Assembly: GCF_014648135.1 (NCBI RefSeq)
Contig: NZ_BMQN01000017.1
Coordinates: 1 to 51,911 of the forward strand
From: Deinococcus sedimenti
Lineage (GTDB): Bacteria > Deinococcota > Deinococci > Deinococcales > Deinococcaceae
Reading direction: 5' to 3'
Length of the DNA: 51,911 nucleotides
Of this stretch, positions 17,369 through 26,389 are shown in pieces (the first letter of the stretch is position 1; each line of letters begins with the position of its first letter). Under the pieces are notes generated by a model. It saw only the letters and a list, made by a program, of their open reading frames with translations. It had not been told where the DNA came from and ran no database searches. Both the position numbers and the translations under genes were made by a program.

Positions 17369-18255
17369 CGCGCCCCCTCAGGCAGGCCGAACAGCCCACT
17401 GGGCCGCACCAGCAGCACCAGCGCCATCAGGATGAACACCAGCGTGTTCGCGATCGGCGGGTACACCGCCGCGCCCACCGCCGCCAGCACCCCCACCGCG
17501 AAGCCCGTCACGACCGACCCCATGATGCTGCCCATCCCGCCGATCACGACCACCGCGAACGTCGTGATGATCAGCTCCGCGCCCATGTACGGCTCGACCG
17601 AGTAGATCGGCGCGGCCAGCACGCCCGCCAGTCCGGCCAGCGCCGCGCCCACCGCGAACACGCCGGTCACCCAGCCGCTCACGTTGATGCCGAACGCCCG
17701 CGTCACGACCGGGTTCTCCGTGCTGGCGCGGATGATCGCGCCCACGCGGGTCTTCTCGATCACGAACCACGTGACCAGGCACACCACCAGCGACAGCGCG
17801 ATCACGAACAGGCGGTACTTCGGGAACACCACGAAGCCCAGGTTCACCACGCCCGACAGCACCTCGGGCGGCGAGTACGGCGCGCTCGACACCGCGAAAC
17901 GACTCAGCATCACCTGCTTCACCAGATCCTGCGTGAGCAGCGTCAGGCCGAACGTCAGCAGCAGGTTGTAACTGGGTTCCAGCCCGTACAGCCGCGACAG
18001 CAGCCCGCGTTCCAGCACCACGCCCAGCAGGCCCACCAGCAGCGGCGCGAGGATCAACGACGGCCAGAAGCCCAGCCCCAGCAGCTGCCCCAGCGCGAAC
18101 GCCGCGAACGCACCCAGCATGTACAGCGCGCCGTGCATGAAATTCACGATCCGCAGCATCCCGAAGATCACCGCGAGGCCCAGCGACAGCAGCGCGTAGA
18201 ACGCGCCGTTCACCAGACCGTTGAACACCTGAATCAAGAGTAACTGTGTATTCAT
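17365..18255 (-). CDS. livH: Branched-chain amino-acid ABC transporter permease LivH
   Basis: The partner inner-membrane permease, 296 residues. LFNGLVNGAFYALLSLGLAV is represented at the N-terminus (QVFNGLVNGAFYALLSLG), then GMLRIVNFMHGALYMLGAF and FAVVVIGGMGSIMGSVVTG, all standard for the family. ATG at 18255. It is separated from livK by a 95-base gap with a long inverted repeat, and overlaps livM at its 3' end. Confidence 0.93.
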   Translation of the reverse strand: MNTQLLLIQVFNGLVNGAFYALLSLGLAVIFGMLRIVNFMHGALYMLGAFAAFALGQLLGLGFWPSLILAPLLVGLLGVVLERGLLSRLYGLEPSYNLLLTFGLTLLTQDLVKQVMLSRFAVSSAPYSPPEVLSGVVNLGFVVFPKYRLFVIALSLVVCLVTWFVIEKTRVGAIIRASTENPVVTRAFGINVSGWVTGVFAVGAALAGLAGVLAAPIYSVEPYMGAELIITTFAVVVIGGMGSIMGSVVTGFAVGVLAAVGAAVYPPIANTLVFILMALVLLVRPSGLFGLPEGAR

Positions 18256-18347
18256 AAGCGTCTGAGGGTCTGAAGGTCACAGGGTCTGAGCGTCCAGGGG
18301 CAGCGTCTGCCCTTTGACATTCAGACTCTTGGACCCTCAGACCGCTT
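18256..18347. repeat. Inverted repeat between livK and livH
   Basis: AAGCGTCTGAGGGTC (from 18256) and GACCCTCAGACCGCTT (18332-18347) are inverted copies with one extra base. The GGTCTGA core recurs in between. The element fills the gap between livK and livH, so it may tune mRNA stability or partial termination after livK, the most highly needed subunit. Confidence 0.6.
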
Positions 18348-18350
18348 TCC

Positions 18351-19565
<1,215 letters not shown>

Positions 19566-19620
19566 GGGACAACCTCCAGAGGAGTGAATGGGGCACGGAA
19601 TGGGGGAGAGGAACGCGGGT

Positions 19621-20319
19621 TTACACGCTGAGGTACCGCAGCAGGTCCTCCCGGCGGGCGTCCACCTGCTCGCGCGGCACCTCGTCCACGATCTGCCCGT
19701 CCACGAACACGTAGTGCCGGTCCGCGAGGCGCGACGCGAACTTCAGGTTCTGCTCGACCAGCAGCACCGCCATGCCGCTCTGGCGCAGCGTGTCGATGAT
19801 CTCGCCGATGCGCTGCACGATCACGGGCGCCAGGCCCTCGCTGGGCTCGTCCAGCAGCAGCAGCTTCGGCCCGGCGCGCAGCACGCGCACCATCGCCAGC
19901 ATCTGCTGCTCGCCGCCCGAGAGCTTGCTGCCCGGATGATGCCCCCGCTCCCGCAGCACCGGGAACGCGTCGTAGATGCGTTCGGTACTCCAGCCTCCGG
20001 GGCGGCTGGGCGGCAGTTCGAGGTTCTCGCGGACGGTCAGGGTGCTGAGGATCGCGCGTTCCTCCGGCACCCACGCCAGCCCCTGCGCCGCCACGCGGTT
20101 GCTCGGCAGGCGGCTGATGTCCTGCCCACCGAACGTGATCTGCCCCGTTCGGCTGCGCAGCACGCCCATCACGCTTTTCAGGGTGGTGGTCTTCCCGGCG
20201 CCGTTGCGGCCGATCAGGCTGACGACCTCGCCGGGGTTCACGTGCAGGTTCACGCCGCGCAGCACGTGACTCTGCCCGTAGTACGCGTTCAGGTCCTGCA
20301 CCGAGAGGAGCGGCGTCAT
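19621..20319 (-). CDS. livF: Branched-chain amino-acid ABC transporter ATPase LivF
   Basis: Cytoplasmic ATPase subunit. Walker A GRNGAGKTTTLK, Q-loop PEERAI, signature LSGGEQQMLAMVRVL and Walker B LLLDEPSEGLAP are all intact, and the SEGLAP form is typical of LivF. I chose the ATG at 20319 (MTPLLSVQDLNAYYGQ) because family similarity begins there; the open frame continues upstream into a hairpin-rich gap. 232 residues. Confidence 0.94.
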   Translation of the reverse strand: MTPLLSVQDLNAYYGQSHVLRGVNLHVNPGEVVSLIGRNGAGKTTTLKSVMGVLRSRTGQITFGGQDISRLPSNRVAAQGLAWVPEERAILSTLTVRENLELPPSRPGGWSTERIYDAFPVLRERGHHPGSKLSGGEQQMLAMVRVLRAGPKLLLLDEPSEGLAPVIVQRIGEIIDTLRQSGMAVLLVEQNLKFASRLADRHYVFVDGQIVDEVPREQVDARREDLLRYLSV

Positions 20320-20382
20320 ACGAACTCCGATGGGATGGGTTGGCAAAACCCATTCCATCCGAGCAGAGCGAGAAGGAGCGAA

Positions 20383-20451
20383 GCGGGTTCCGGACGTGGA
20401 GTGGACAGATCGGTGGTGTGCCGATCTGGCAACGAAACAGACGGAACCCGC
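20383..20451. repeat. Nested inverted repeats between livG and livF
   Basis: Outer arms GCGGGTTCCG (20383-20392) and CGGAACCCGC (20442-20451) enclose an inner perfect hairpin CAGATCGG (20406-20413)/CCGATCTG (20421-20428). A third imperfect hairpin (GATGGGATGGGTT/AACCCATTCCATC) lies next to it at about 20328-20361. The gap would fold strongly in mRNA. It resembles a dispersed intergenic element of the kind described in Deinococcus. Confidence 0.65.
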
Positions 20452-20452
20452 A

Positions 20453-21250
20453 TCACGCGTGTCCCCCGTCGTCACCCAGGTACGCCTCGATCACGCGCGG
20501 GTCGCGCCGCACGTCCTCGTAACGGCCACTGGCGAGCACCGAGCCGTACTGCAACACCGTGATGCGGTCGGCGAGTTCCGCCACGACGCTCATGTTGTGT
20601 TCCACCAGTACCACTGTCCGCCCGCGCGCCACCTGCCGCACCAGCGCGATCACCCGCGCGATGCCCTCCGAACCCATGCCGGACGTCGGTTCGTCCAGCA
20701 GCAGCACGCGCGGGTCCTGCGTCATGGAGATCCCGATCTCCAGCTGCCGTTTCTCCCCGTGGCTCAGGTCCGCCGCCAGCCGGTCCGGCATGCCGCCCAG
20801 GCCCACGTCCGTGAGGATGGCGTCCGCCCGCTCGCCCAATGATTCCAGGCGCGAGAGCGGCACCCAGAACCGGTGCGGGAGCGGTGTGGGCGACTGGAGT
20901 GCCACCAGCACGTTCTCCCGCACGCTCAGGGTCGGGAACACCGAACTGATCTGAAACGACCGGGACAGGCCCCGCCGCACGATCTCGAAGGGCCGCAGGG
21001 TGTCCACCCGCTCGCCGAACAGGCGCACCTCGCCCGTCGTGGGCTTCAGGAAGCCCGACAGCAGGTTGAACAGCGTGGTCTTCCCGGCCCCGTTCGGGCC
21101 GATGATCGCGTGAATCTCTCCGTCATGAACCTGCAGGTTCACGTCGTTCGTGGCGCGGAACCCCCGGAAGTCCTTGACCAGCCCCCGCGCCTCCAGCGCG
21201 ACGACCGGTGCGGGCGCTGCCCGTTCCGTCCCCAGTGACGCGGCCGTCAC
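20453..21250 (-). CDS. livG: Branched-chain amino-acid ABC transporter ATPase LivG
   Basis: Cytoplasmic ATPase and first gene of the operon. Walker A GPNGAGKTTLFNLLSG, the LivG-type FQISSVFPTLSVRENVL, signature LSHGEKRQLEIGISM and Walker B LLLDEPTSGMGSEG are intact, with the BCA_ABC_TP C-terminal end RVIEAYLGDDG. The start is GTG at 21250 and overlaps the stop of a 9-codon upstream reading frame (GTGA). 265 residues. Confidence 0.94.
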   Translation of the reverse strand: MTAASLGTERAAPAPVVALEARGLVKDFRGFRATNDVNLQVHDGEIHAIIGPNGAGKTTLFNLLSGFLKPTTGEVRLFGERVDTLRPFEIVRRGLSRSFQISSVFPTLSVRENVLVALQSPTPLPHRFWVPLSRLESLGERADAILTDVGLGGMPDRLAADLSHGEKRQLEIGISMTQDPRVLLLDEPTSGMGSEGIARVIALVRQVARGRTVVLVEHNMSVVAELADRITVLQYGSVLASGRYEDVRRDPRVIEAYLGDDGGHA

Positions 21251-21276
21251 GGTCCGCCTGATGCCTCGTGTCGCAT
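21247..21276 (-). CDS. Possible upstream reading frame (9 codons) coupled to livG
   Basis: An ATG at 21276 follows a strong GGGAGG site and encodes MRHEASGGP. Its TGA overlaps the livG GTG start in GTGA. The best ribosome-binding site thus serves the tiny frame, not livG directly, and ribosomes would reinitiate at livG. It has no Leu, Ile or Val, so a classical attenuation peptide is unlikely. Confidence 0.45.
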   Translation of the reverse strand: MRHEASGGP

Positions 21277-21283
21277 CGTCCTC

Positions 21284-21308
21284 CCTTCCAGATGTGTGGT
21301 CTGGAAGG
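21284..21308 (-). promoter_or_regulatory. Leader hairpin of the liv operon
   Basis: CCTTCCAGA (21284-21292) pairs with TCTGGAAGG (21300-21308). It lies immediately upstream of the GGGAGG site that serves the leader frame, and its GGAAGG arm touches it, so folding could limit ribosome access. Confidence 0.45.
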
Positions 21309-21357
21309 AGGCTACAGGGATCCCGTCACGCTGTCGTTACACTCTGACCGGCTGACC

Positions 21358-21978
21358 TCATCCCTTGCTCGGGCCACCCGCCGCCGCCGGCCTCGGAATG
21401 GCGGGCGTCTCGTTCGCTGGCGTGTGACCGCGCACGTCGCGCAGCATCTCGCGGATCACCGCGAAGTCCGCCTCGATATCCCCGGTGGGCGTCACGTACC
21501 CGGTCACGCCCACCTGCTTGCGGCCCCAGTCGACGACGGTCACCCCGATCGGTACGTTCGCTTCCAGTGCCATGTAGTAGAACCCGGTGCGCCAGTACTC
21601 CGCGCGGCTGCGGGTGCCTTCCGGCGCGACGACCAGCATGATCTCCGGTTCCTTCTCGATCAGGTCCACCACGCCGTCCACGAAGTTCCCCCCGGCCCGG
21701 CGGCGGTCCACCGGCAGGCCCCCCACGGCCCGCATGAACAGCCCCACCGGGAACACGAACAGCTGATGCTTGGCCACGAACCGCACCGGGGACCGGGTGG
21801 ACCAGATGAAGAACAGCCCCGGCCAGAAGTCCGCGTTGTGCGTGTGAGGCGCGACCGCCCCGACGAACTTGGCCCCGGGCGGCGTGGCCAGCAGCGGCGT
21901 CCACCCAGCCAGCCGCATGAGCCCCAGCGCCAGACGAGAGAACAGGGTGGGACGGCGACCGGGCCAGAGAGCAGACAT
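21358..21978 (-). CDS. Lysophospholipid acyltransferase family protein
   Basis: Member of the PlsC-type glycerolipid acyltransferases, which move acyl groups to lysophosphatidic acid or similar acceptors at the membrane. The HX4D catalytic motif reads HTHNADF (about residue 46), with FWPGLFF behind it, and PEGTRSRAEYW is the substrate-binding motif. It matches a short, 206-residue subtype. A tail rich in Pro and Gly (AIPRPAAAGGPSKG) follows. TAGGCT lies 8 bases upstream of the ATG. Acceptor lipid unknown. Confidence 0.87.
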   Translation of the reverse strand: MSALWPGRRPTLFSRLALGLMRLAGWTPLLATPPGAKFVGAVAPHTHNADFWPGLFFIWSTRSPVRFVAKHQLFVFPVGLFMRAVGGLPVDRRRAGGNFVDGVVDLIEKEPEIMLVVAPEGTRSRAEYWRTGFYYMALEANVPIGVTVVDWGRKQVGVTGYVTPTGDIEADFAVIREMLRDVRGHTPANETPAIPRPAAAGGPSKG

Positions 21979-22108
21979 TACCCTTCAGCCTACCCGGCCC
22001 GGCCGGTCCTCACCGGGTTCACGGGACTCGGTCCAGAAAGGCAGCCTGTGTCTGTTTCGGAAGGCGCCGCCTGGGTCAGGGAGGTCGTTGACACCGCTCG
22101 GCCGTTCT

Positions 22109-22267
22109 GATGGCGGTGTTCAGGTTCACCGTCCAGCAGCACGCCCCAGGGCTCCACATCCAGAGACTGTCTTTCCTGGGTGCTCGCTTGGAAGCGCAAC
22201 TCTCCGAGCCCGTTCGATTCAGAGGTATCGAGTGACCCCCGCCACACCTCTGGATTCTGCTGTGAAA
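22109..22267. repeat. Dispersed intergenic repeat, copy 1
   Basis: About 160 bases that match 22769-22937 imperfectly. Shared blocks are GGCGGTGTTCAG or its variant near the start, ACGCCCCAGGGCTCCAC in the middle, GGTGCTCGCT, and CTCTGGATTCTG near the end. No open frame is conserved, so it is a non-coding repeat. The stretch 21979-22377 around it holds no other gene. Confidence 0.75.
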
Positions 22268-22330
22268 CCTGCCAGCTCGCGACGTCCGTTGAGCTGTGCG
22301 GGTGATGATCTGGATGTGGGCGCATGGTGC

Positions 22331-22359
22331 GGGCCCTCCCGCGCGTGAGGGGAGGGCCC
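22331..22359 (-). terminator. Hairpin after the 30-aa membrane peptide gene
   Basis: GGGCCCTCCC (22331-22340) pairs perfectly with GGGAGGGCCC (22350-22359). It lies 19 bases past the stop of the small minus-strand gene. Confidence 0.65.
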
Positions 22360-22377
22360 GGTGGGCGGATGTTCAGT

Positions 22378-22470
22378 TCATCGGCGGCGGTGCCGCGCGC
22401 TGGGGCGCTCCTGCCAGGCCGCCAGGAGCAGGGACACCACGATGACCAGTGAAGCCAGAAGCAGTTCCAT
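22378..22470 (-). CDS. 30-aa single-span membrane peptide
   Basis: The peptide has one hydrophobic helix (ELLLASLVIVVSLLLAAW) followed by a basic tail ending ARHRRR, so it should sit with its C-terminus inside. AAAGGAG lies about 9-12 bases before the ATG, and a strong hairpin follows the stop. This combination supports a true gene. It lies between two copies of the intergenic repeat. Function unknown; peptides of this form often bind larger membrane proteins. Confidence 0.6.
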   Translation of the reverse strand: MELLLASLVIVVSLLLAAWQERPSARHRRR

Positions 22471-22768
22471 ATCCAGATTCTCCTTTTCTTTATCTGACAT
22501 TAAGGTTACGGCGCCGGGCAGACCATGAAAAATATCTCAACATCAGATGAAGAACAGGATGGATGAAGACCACGAGTCCTCCAACCCTCGTTGACTCGAT
22601 CTTGAATTCCGTGCAGGACATGAAGAAGCCGCCTCCGGAGCCTCCCGACATGCTGCCGTGGACCACTTGGGCCGACAGCACGAGCGATGGGATTGACCCG
22701 CCAGTGACAGGCCAGCCCGCCAGATTCCCCCCGACGCGTCGGCGCACACCGAACTCAACCTCACGGTC

Positions 22769-22937
22769 TTCTGACAGCGGTGTTCAGTTCCGTTGAGGGG
22801 CCAACACCACGCCCCAGGGCTCCACCTCCAACCGCTGCCCTTCTCAGGTGCTCGCTCTGCTGAGCACCGCTGCGAGTCCGCGCGATCCAGAGAGCGGGAG
22901 GAACCCCCTCGATTCCTCTGGATTCTGCCGTGACAAC
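22769..22937. repeat. Dispersed intergenic repeat, copy 2
   Basis: The second copy of the repeat described at 22109-22267. It begins CAGCGGTGTTCAG, shares ACGCCCCAGGGCTCCAC and CCTCTGGATTCTG, and ends 4 bases before the EVE stop codon. The 300 bases between the 30-aa gene and this copy contain no convincing gene. Confidence 0.75.
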
Positions 22938-22941
22938 CCGC

Positions 22942-23424
22942 TCAGCCCAGTCCCGCTACCTCGTCCAGACTCAGGCCCGCCGCGTCCAGCGTCGCCCAGA
23001 ACGCCCCGGCCTCCACCGGCAGCACGCTCAGGCGCGAGCCCTTGCGCGTCAGGGCCGACCCCTCCCACTCCGGCAGGCCCCGCAACGTGTCCAAAGGCAC
23101 CACCTGCGGGAACGCGATCAACGGTTCCACATCCACCATGCTCCAGCGCGGCGCGTCCACAGTGGACTTCGGATCGAAATACTTGCTCCCAGGGTCGAAC
23201 TGGAGGTCATCCGCGTACGCCGCCCGGCACACCCGCGCCACCCCCGCCACTCCCATCGGCTTCGCGTTCGAGTGGTAGAAGAGACACAGGTCCCCCTCGC
23301 GCATCTCCCGCAGGAAATTCCGCGCCTGATAGTTCCGCACGCCATTCCACGGCTCCCGCCCCACCCGCACCAGATCCGTGAAGCCGAACACATCGGGCTC
23401 CGATTTCAACAGCCAGAAACGCAT
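22942..23424 (-). CDS. EVE-domain protein
   Basis: A PUA-like fold protein of 160 residues. The start MRFWLLKSEPDVFGF, WNGVRNYQARNFLREM, GDLCLFYHSN and VGVA-type strands (GVAGVARV) are diagnostic of the EVE family. Family members bind modified bases, notably modified cytosines, in DNA or RNA. TAGGCT lies 7 bases upstream of the ATG. The function in this host is unknown; it is unrelated in position to the prophage methyltransferase. Confidence 0.92.
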   Translation of the reverse strand: MRFWLLKSEPDVFGFTDLVRVGREPWNGVRNYQARNFLREMREGDLCLFYHSNAKPMGVAGVARVCRAAYADDLQFDPGSKYFDPKSTVDAPRWSMVDVEPLIAFPQVVPLDTLRGLPEWEGSALTRKGSRLSVLPVEAGAFWATLDAAGLSLDEVAGLG

Positions 23425-23442
23425 GACGCCCAGCCTAGGGCA

Positions 23443-24537
23443 TCACCCGCCCGGCTGATCCGTGACCAGCGGCGGCAGCGGAATGGGTTTTTCACCCTTG
23501 AAGCCAACGGACATGTCCCCCCAGTTGTACCCATCCGTGTCGTTGGGCACGTAGTCGAGTGGCATGACCGCCACGTACACGCCGCGCGCCTTCGCACTGA
23601 AGGCGCCACTGTCGGCGGCGCCGGACGTGTTGGGGTCGGCTTCCGGATCTACGCGCAGTCGGAACAGCACGCGCCACTCGTTCAGACGGAGGGGGTGATG
23701 CATCGTGAACGTGCTTCCCTGACCCTCCGGTGGCACCGTACGGGTGTGCTGACTGGGAGGCGTGGTGCTCAGGGTCTGAGTCACGCGGTGCAGGCGCACG
23801 CTGGGATTCCCACAGGCGACCGCGCTCCCTCGCCCGCTGTAGGCGCGGCCACCAGAATTCTCAAGTGGCGAGGGGATGGTGTAGGTGGTCCAGTAGATCC
23901 CGCTGTAATCCTGCCCGGTGCAACTGACCCGCATGGGACTCAGGAGGAGTCGCTCCTGGTACCGGTAACTGCCGGGAAGGCGTCCCCTGAAGTTGATCTG
24001 CTCTTCCTGGGTCAGGTCTTTGGTGGTCATTCTGACCTCTTCGGGACGGTACCGATCTTCGGTGCTGCTGACCGTCACGTACAGCACCGCTTTCGTACCG
24101 CGCGGGTAGGTGAGGCTCACACCCTGGTACGTACCGCGCGGGGCGTCCTTGTCGCTGAACAGTGCGTTGATGTCCCGCTGGTTCATCGGGCTGAACTGCG
24201 CGCCTTCGCGCGGGGGCAGCCACTCGCGGTACGCGGTCCAGCCCAGGCCGCCCACGAGGAGCGCCGCCAGCGTGAGCCATCCGGTGCGGTGCGTGAAGGC
24301 GTGCCCGAGCAGGCCCCGGTTGACGGGGTGGGGGTCGCCCATGCCGCGCACGGCGAGGTACTCGGCTTCCTCGGGGGAGAAGCCGTGCGCCTGGTGCTCC
24401 TGTATGCGTTCGGTGAGGTGCGCGCGGAGTTCGGCGGCGGCGTCGAGCCGTTCGGCGCGGGGCAGGCCGCGGGTGGCGCGGTGGATGTACGCGTCGGCGC
24501 TCAGGGGGCGGTGGGGGCGATGGAGGCGGCGGGTCAC
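23443..24537 (-). CDS. PadR-linked membrane protein with permease-prefix-like domain
   Basis: A 364-residue protein. Residues about 10-75 form a helical domain (SADAYIHRATRGLP, LRAHLTERIQEH, EAEYLAVRGMGDP) like the prefix domain that often follows PadR genes. One transmembrane helix follows (LTLAALLVGGLGWTAY), then a large presumably external domain of unknown fold with few Cys. The GTG start at 24537 overlaps the padR stop by 4 bases in GTGA, so padR and this gene are one unit. The open frame continues far upstream, but only as a shadow of padR. The role is probably sensing or transport at the envelope; this is inference. Confidence 0.78.
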   Translation of the reverse strand: MTRRLHRPHRPLSADAYIHRATRGLPRAERLDAAAELRAHLTERIQEHQAHGFSPEEAEYLAVRGMGDPHPVNRGLLGHAFTHRTGWLTLAALLVGGLGWTAYREWLPPREGAQFSPMNQRDINALFSDKDAPRGTYQGVSLTYPRGTKAVLYVTVSSTEDRYRPEEVRMTTKDLTQEEQINFRGRLPGSYRYQERLLLSPMRVSCTGQDYSGIYWTTYTIPSPLENSGGRAYSGRGSAVACGNPSVRLHRVTQTLSTTPPSQHTRTVPPEGQGSTFTMHHPLRLNEWRVLFRLRVDPEADPNTSGAADSGAFSAKARGVYVAVMPLDYVPNDTDGYNWGDMSVGFKGEKPIPLPPLVTDQPGG

Positions 24538-24875
24538 GCGGACCGCCGGGGCAGGGCGCGGGTCAGCAGGGCGTCCAGCGCGCCTCGCAGCGTCTGCCAT
24601 TCCTGGCGTTTGGCGTGCAGGGCCGCGCGTCCGTCGTCGGTCAGCCGGTAGACCTTGCGGGGCGCGCCGCCCCGGTCGCTGGGTTGCCAGTCGCTGTCCA
24701 CCCACCCGGCCTTCACGAGGCGGTGCAGGGCGGGGTAGAGGCTGCCTTCCTTCAGGTCGAACAGGCCGCCGCTGCGGTCGTTGACGTGCCGCAGGATGTC
24801 CAGTCCGTAGCGGGGTTGGTCCTGGAGGGCGGCGAGCAGGGCGAGGTCGAGCGTGCCGGATTTGAGTGGGTTCAT
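24534..24875 (-). CDS. PadR-family transcriptional regulator
   Basis: A 113-residue winged-helix repressor. LDLALLAALQDQPRYGLDI and GLFDLKEGSLYPALHRLVKAGWV are the PadR recognition region, and RGGAPRKVYRLTDDGRAAL the wing. I chose the ATG at 24875, where PadR similarity starts. It is the first gene of a two-gene operon and probably represses its own promoter at 24907-24935. Confidence 0.93.
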   Translation of the reverse strand: MNPLKSGTLDLALLAALQDQPRYGLDILRHVNDRSGGLFDLKEGSLYPALHRLVKAGWVDSDWQPSDRGGAPRKVYRLTDDGRAALHAKRQEWQTLRGALDALLTRALPRRSA

Positions 24876-24906
24876 GCGGGGGCCTCCGACAGGTGTCTTG
24901 GTGTGC

Positions 24907-24935
24907 AAGGTAGTGGCGGCTCACTATCTTGTCAA
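24907..24935 (-). promoter_or_regulatory. Promoter of the padR operon
   Basis: On the minus strand TTGACA (24930-24935), a 17-base spacer and TACCTT (24907-24912) make a near-consensus promoter. The inverted repeat TCTTG/CAAGA overlaps the -35 box and could be the PadR operator. Confidence 0.65.
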
Positions 24936-25022
24936 GCAAGAATGTCGGGCGGTGGGAGGCACCACAACCCTTCGGTTCCCTCTGCCACCGTCAGGGGCTG
25001 AACGCGGCCCTACACTGACGGC

Positions 25023-26105
25023 GTGCGCGCCTCGCCCTGGCTTCCTGTCCTGCTGATCCTCGCGCTGGCCGCGTACCTGCTGCCAGAGGCGGACCTGCCG
25101 TTCCTGCCGCGCGTGAACGTGGCACCCCGCGTGGACACGCAGGCGCCCACGCCCCCCGTCACCCTGCCGGATGACGCCCGCGCGCTGTTCGACAGGTCCC
25201 GCCCCGCCACCGTCCGCGTGGAGAGCGTGAACACCGAGCGCAATACCGGCGGGATCGGCACCGGCTTCTTCATCAGCGCGGGCGGGCAGCTGCTCACCGC
25301 GTACCACGTGGTCAGCGGCGGGCAGCTGTTCCAGGTGAGTACCCTCTCGGGCCGCAGCTATGGCGCGCGGGTCGTGGCCTTCGACGCGTCCGCGGACGTG
25401 GCGCTCTTGCAGGTCAACGGGCGCGGCACGAACTTCCCGTTCCTGAACCTCACGACCCGCGCGCCCCGCCCGGGCGAGACGGTGCTGGCCATCGGGAACA
25501 GCGGCGGCGACTACCTGCAACCCCGCCGGGGGAAACTGCTGCGCCTGAACGCCGAGTCGGGCAACGCGGAGTTCCCGCAGGGCACGCTGGAAATGACCGC
25601 GCCCCTCGCGCCCGGCGACAGTGGCGGCCCGATCATCGACGGGAACGGGCAGGCCATCGGGGTGGTCAGCTACATCAGCGTGGACGGTAGCGGCCAGACG
25701 CGGCGCAGCTACGCCGTGCCGGTCGTGGAGGGCAACGACCTGATCAGCGCCCTGCGCGCCGGGATCACGAACGACGTGCCGGTCGTGGGCCTGATCTTCG
25801 ACGCCGTGCACAGCGGGCAGACCGACCCGCCCGGCGCGATCGTCCGCGAGGTCGCCCGCCGCAGCCCCGCTGAGCGCGCCGGGCTGCGCGGCAGCACCTT
25901 CGACGAACAGGACCAGCTGACGGCACTGGGGGACGTGATCCTGCGCGTGAACGGCGCCCGCACCCGCGACGCGAACGAGGTCATCACCGCGATCCGCCGC
26001 GCGAATGTGGGTGACACCGTCACCCTGACCTACCTGCGGGACGATCAGGAACGCCAGGCGCGCATCACGCTCGTCCCCAAAGCCAGCGTGCCCGACCTGC
26101 CATAG
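25023..26105 (+). CDS. HtrA/Deg-type serine protease with PDZ domain
   Basis: A membrane-anchored or secreted S1C protease for envelope quality control. The N-terminal hydrophobic segment is WLPVLLILALAAYLL. The catalytic triad is His95 (LLTAYHVV), Asp125 (DASADVALLQV) and Ser200 (PGDSGGPII). A PDZ domain occupies about residues 245-350 (IVREVARRSPAERAGLR, GDVILRVNGART). Start GTG at 25023: TACACT lies exactly 6 bases upstream, so the transcript is probably leaderless. 360 residues. Confidence 0.93.
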   Translation: MRASPWLPVLLILALAAYLLPEADLPFLPRVNVAPRVDTQAPTPPVTLPDDARALFDRSRPATVRVESVNTERNTGGIGTGFFISAGGQLLTAYHVVSGGQLFQVSTLSGRSYGARVVAFDASADVALLQVNGRGTNFPFLNLTTRAPRPGETVLAIGNSGGDYLQPRRGKLLRLNAESGNAEFPQGTLEMTAPLAPGDSGGPIIDGNGQAIGVVSYISVDGSGQTRRSYAVPVVEGNDLISALRAGITNDVPVVGLIFDAVHSGQTDPPGAIVREVARRSPAERAGLRGSTFDEQDQLTALGDVILRVNGARTRDANEVITAIRRANVGDTVTLTYLRDDQERQARITLVPKASVPDLP

Positions 26106-26164
26106 TAAAGCGGCGACCACCCTCCTCCCACCCGCGCTTCAGCCGCGCCCGCCAGACTGGAGGG

Positions 26165-26380
26165 ATGTCGAGAGCATTCGTGAAAGAGGACGAGGGAGAA
26201 CGCTGGACGCCACCCCCGGCGCCGCGCGCCTACCGCGTGGTATGGACCGGCGACCCGGACACCCCCGAGATCCTGAAGGAAACCGACGACCTGCTCGAAG
26301 CCCTGCGCTGGATGCAGGCCCGCGACCGCCACGAGTTCGAACTGCGCGACGGACACGGGGCGCTGCTCGCCACCGGGTAG
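26165..26380 (+). CDS. Conserved-looking 71-aa hypothetical protein
   Basis: A small acidic protein starting MSRAFVKEDEGERWTPPPAP. The second half is predicted helical (TDDLLEALRWMQARDRHEFE) and ends in a short beta segment (ELRDGHGALLATG). GGAGGG lies 2-7 bases before the ATG. No family can be named. It is convergent with the epimerase gene. Confidence 0.7.
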   Translation: MSRAFVKEDEGERWTPPPAPRAYRVVWTGDPDTPEILKETDDLLEALRWMQARDRHEFELRDGHGALLATG

Positions 26381-26389
26381 GGGAGGGGC

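Noticed and set aside
22490..22764. Open frames of 73-85 codons in the intergenic region before the EVE gene
   Set aside because: No RBS and no sensible protein features. They occupy sequence between the two intergenic repeats.
24538..24939. Upstream extension of the PadR-partner gene to 24939
   Set aside because: The extension only covers padR in another frame. The GTG at 24537 overlapping the padR stop is a much better start.
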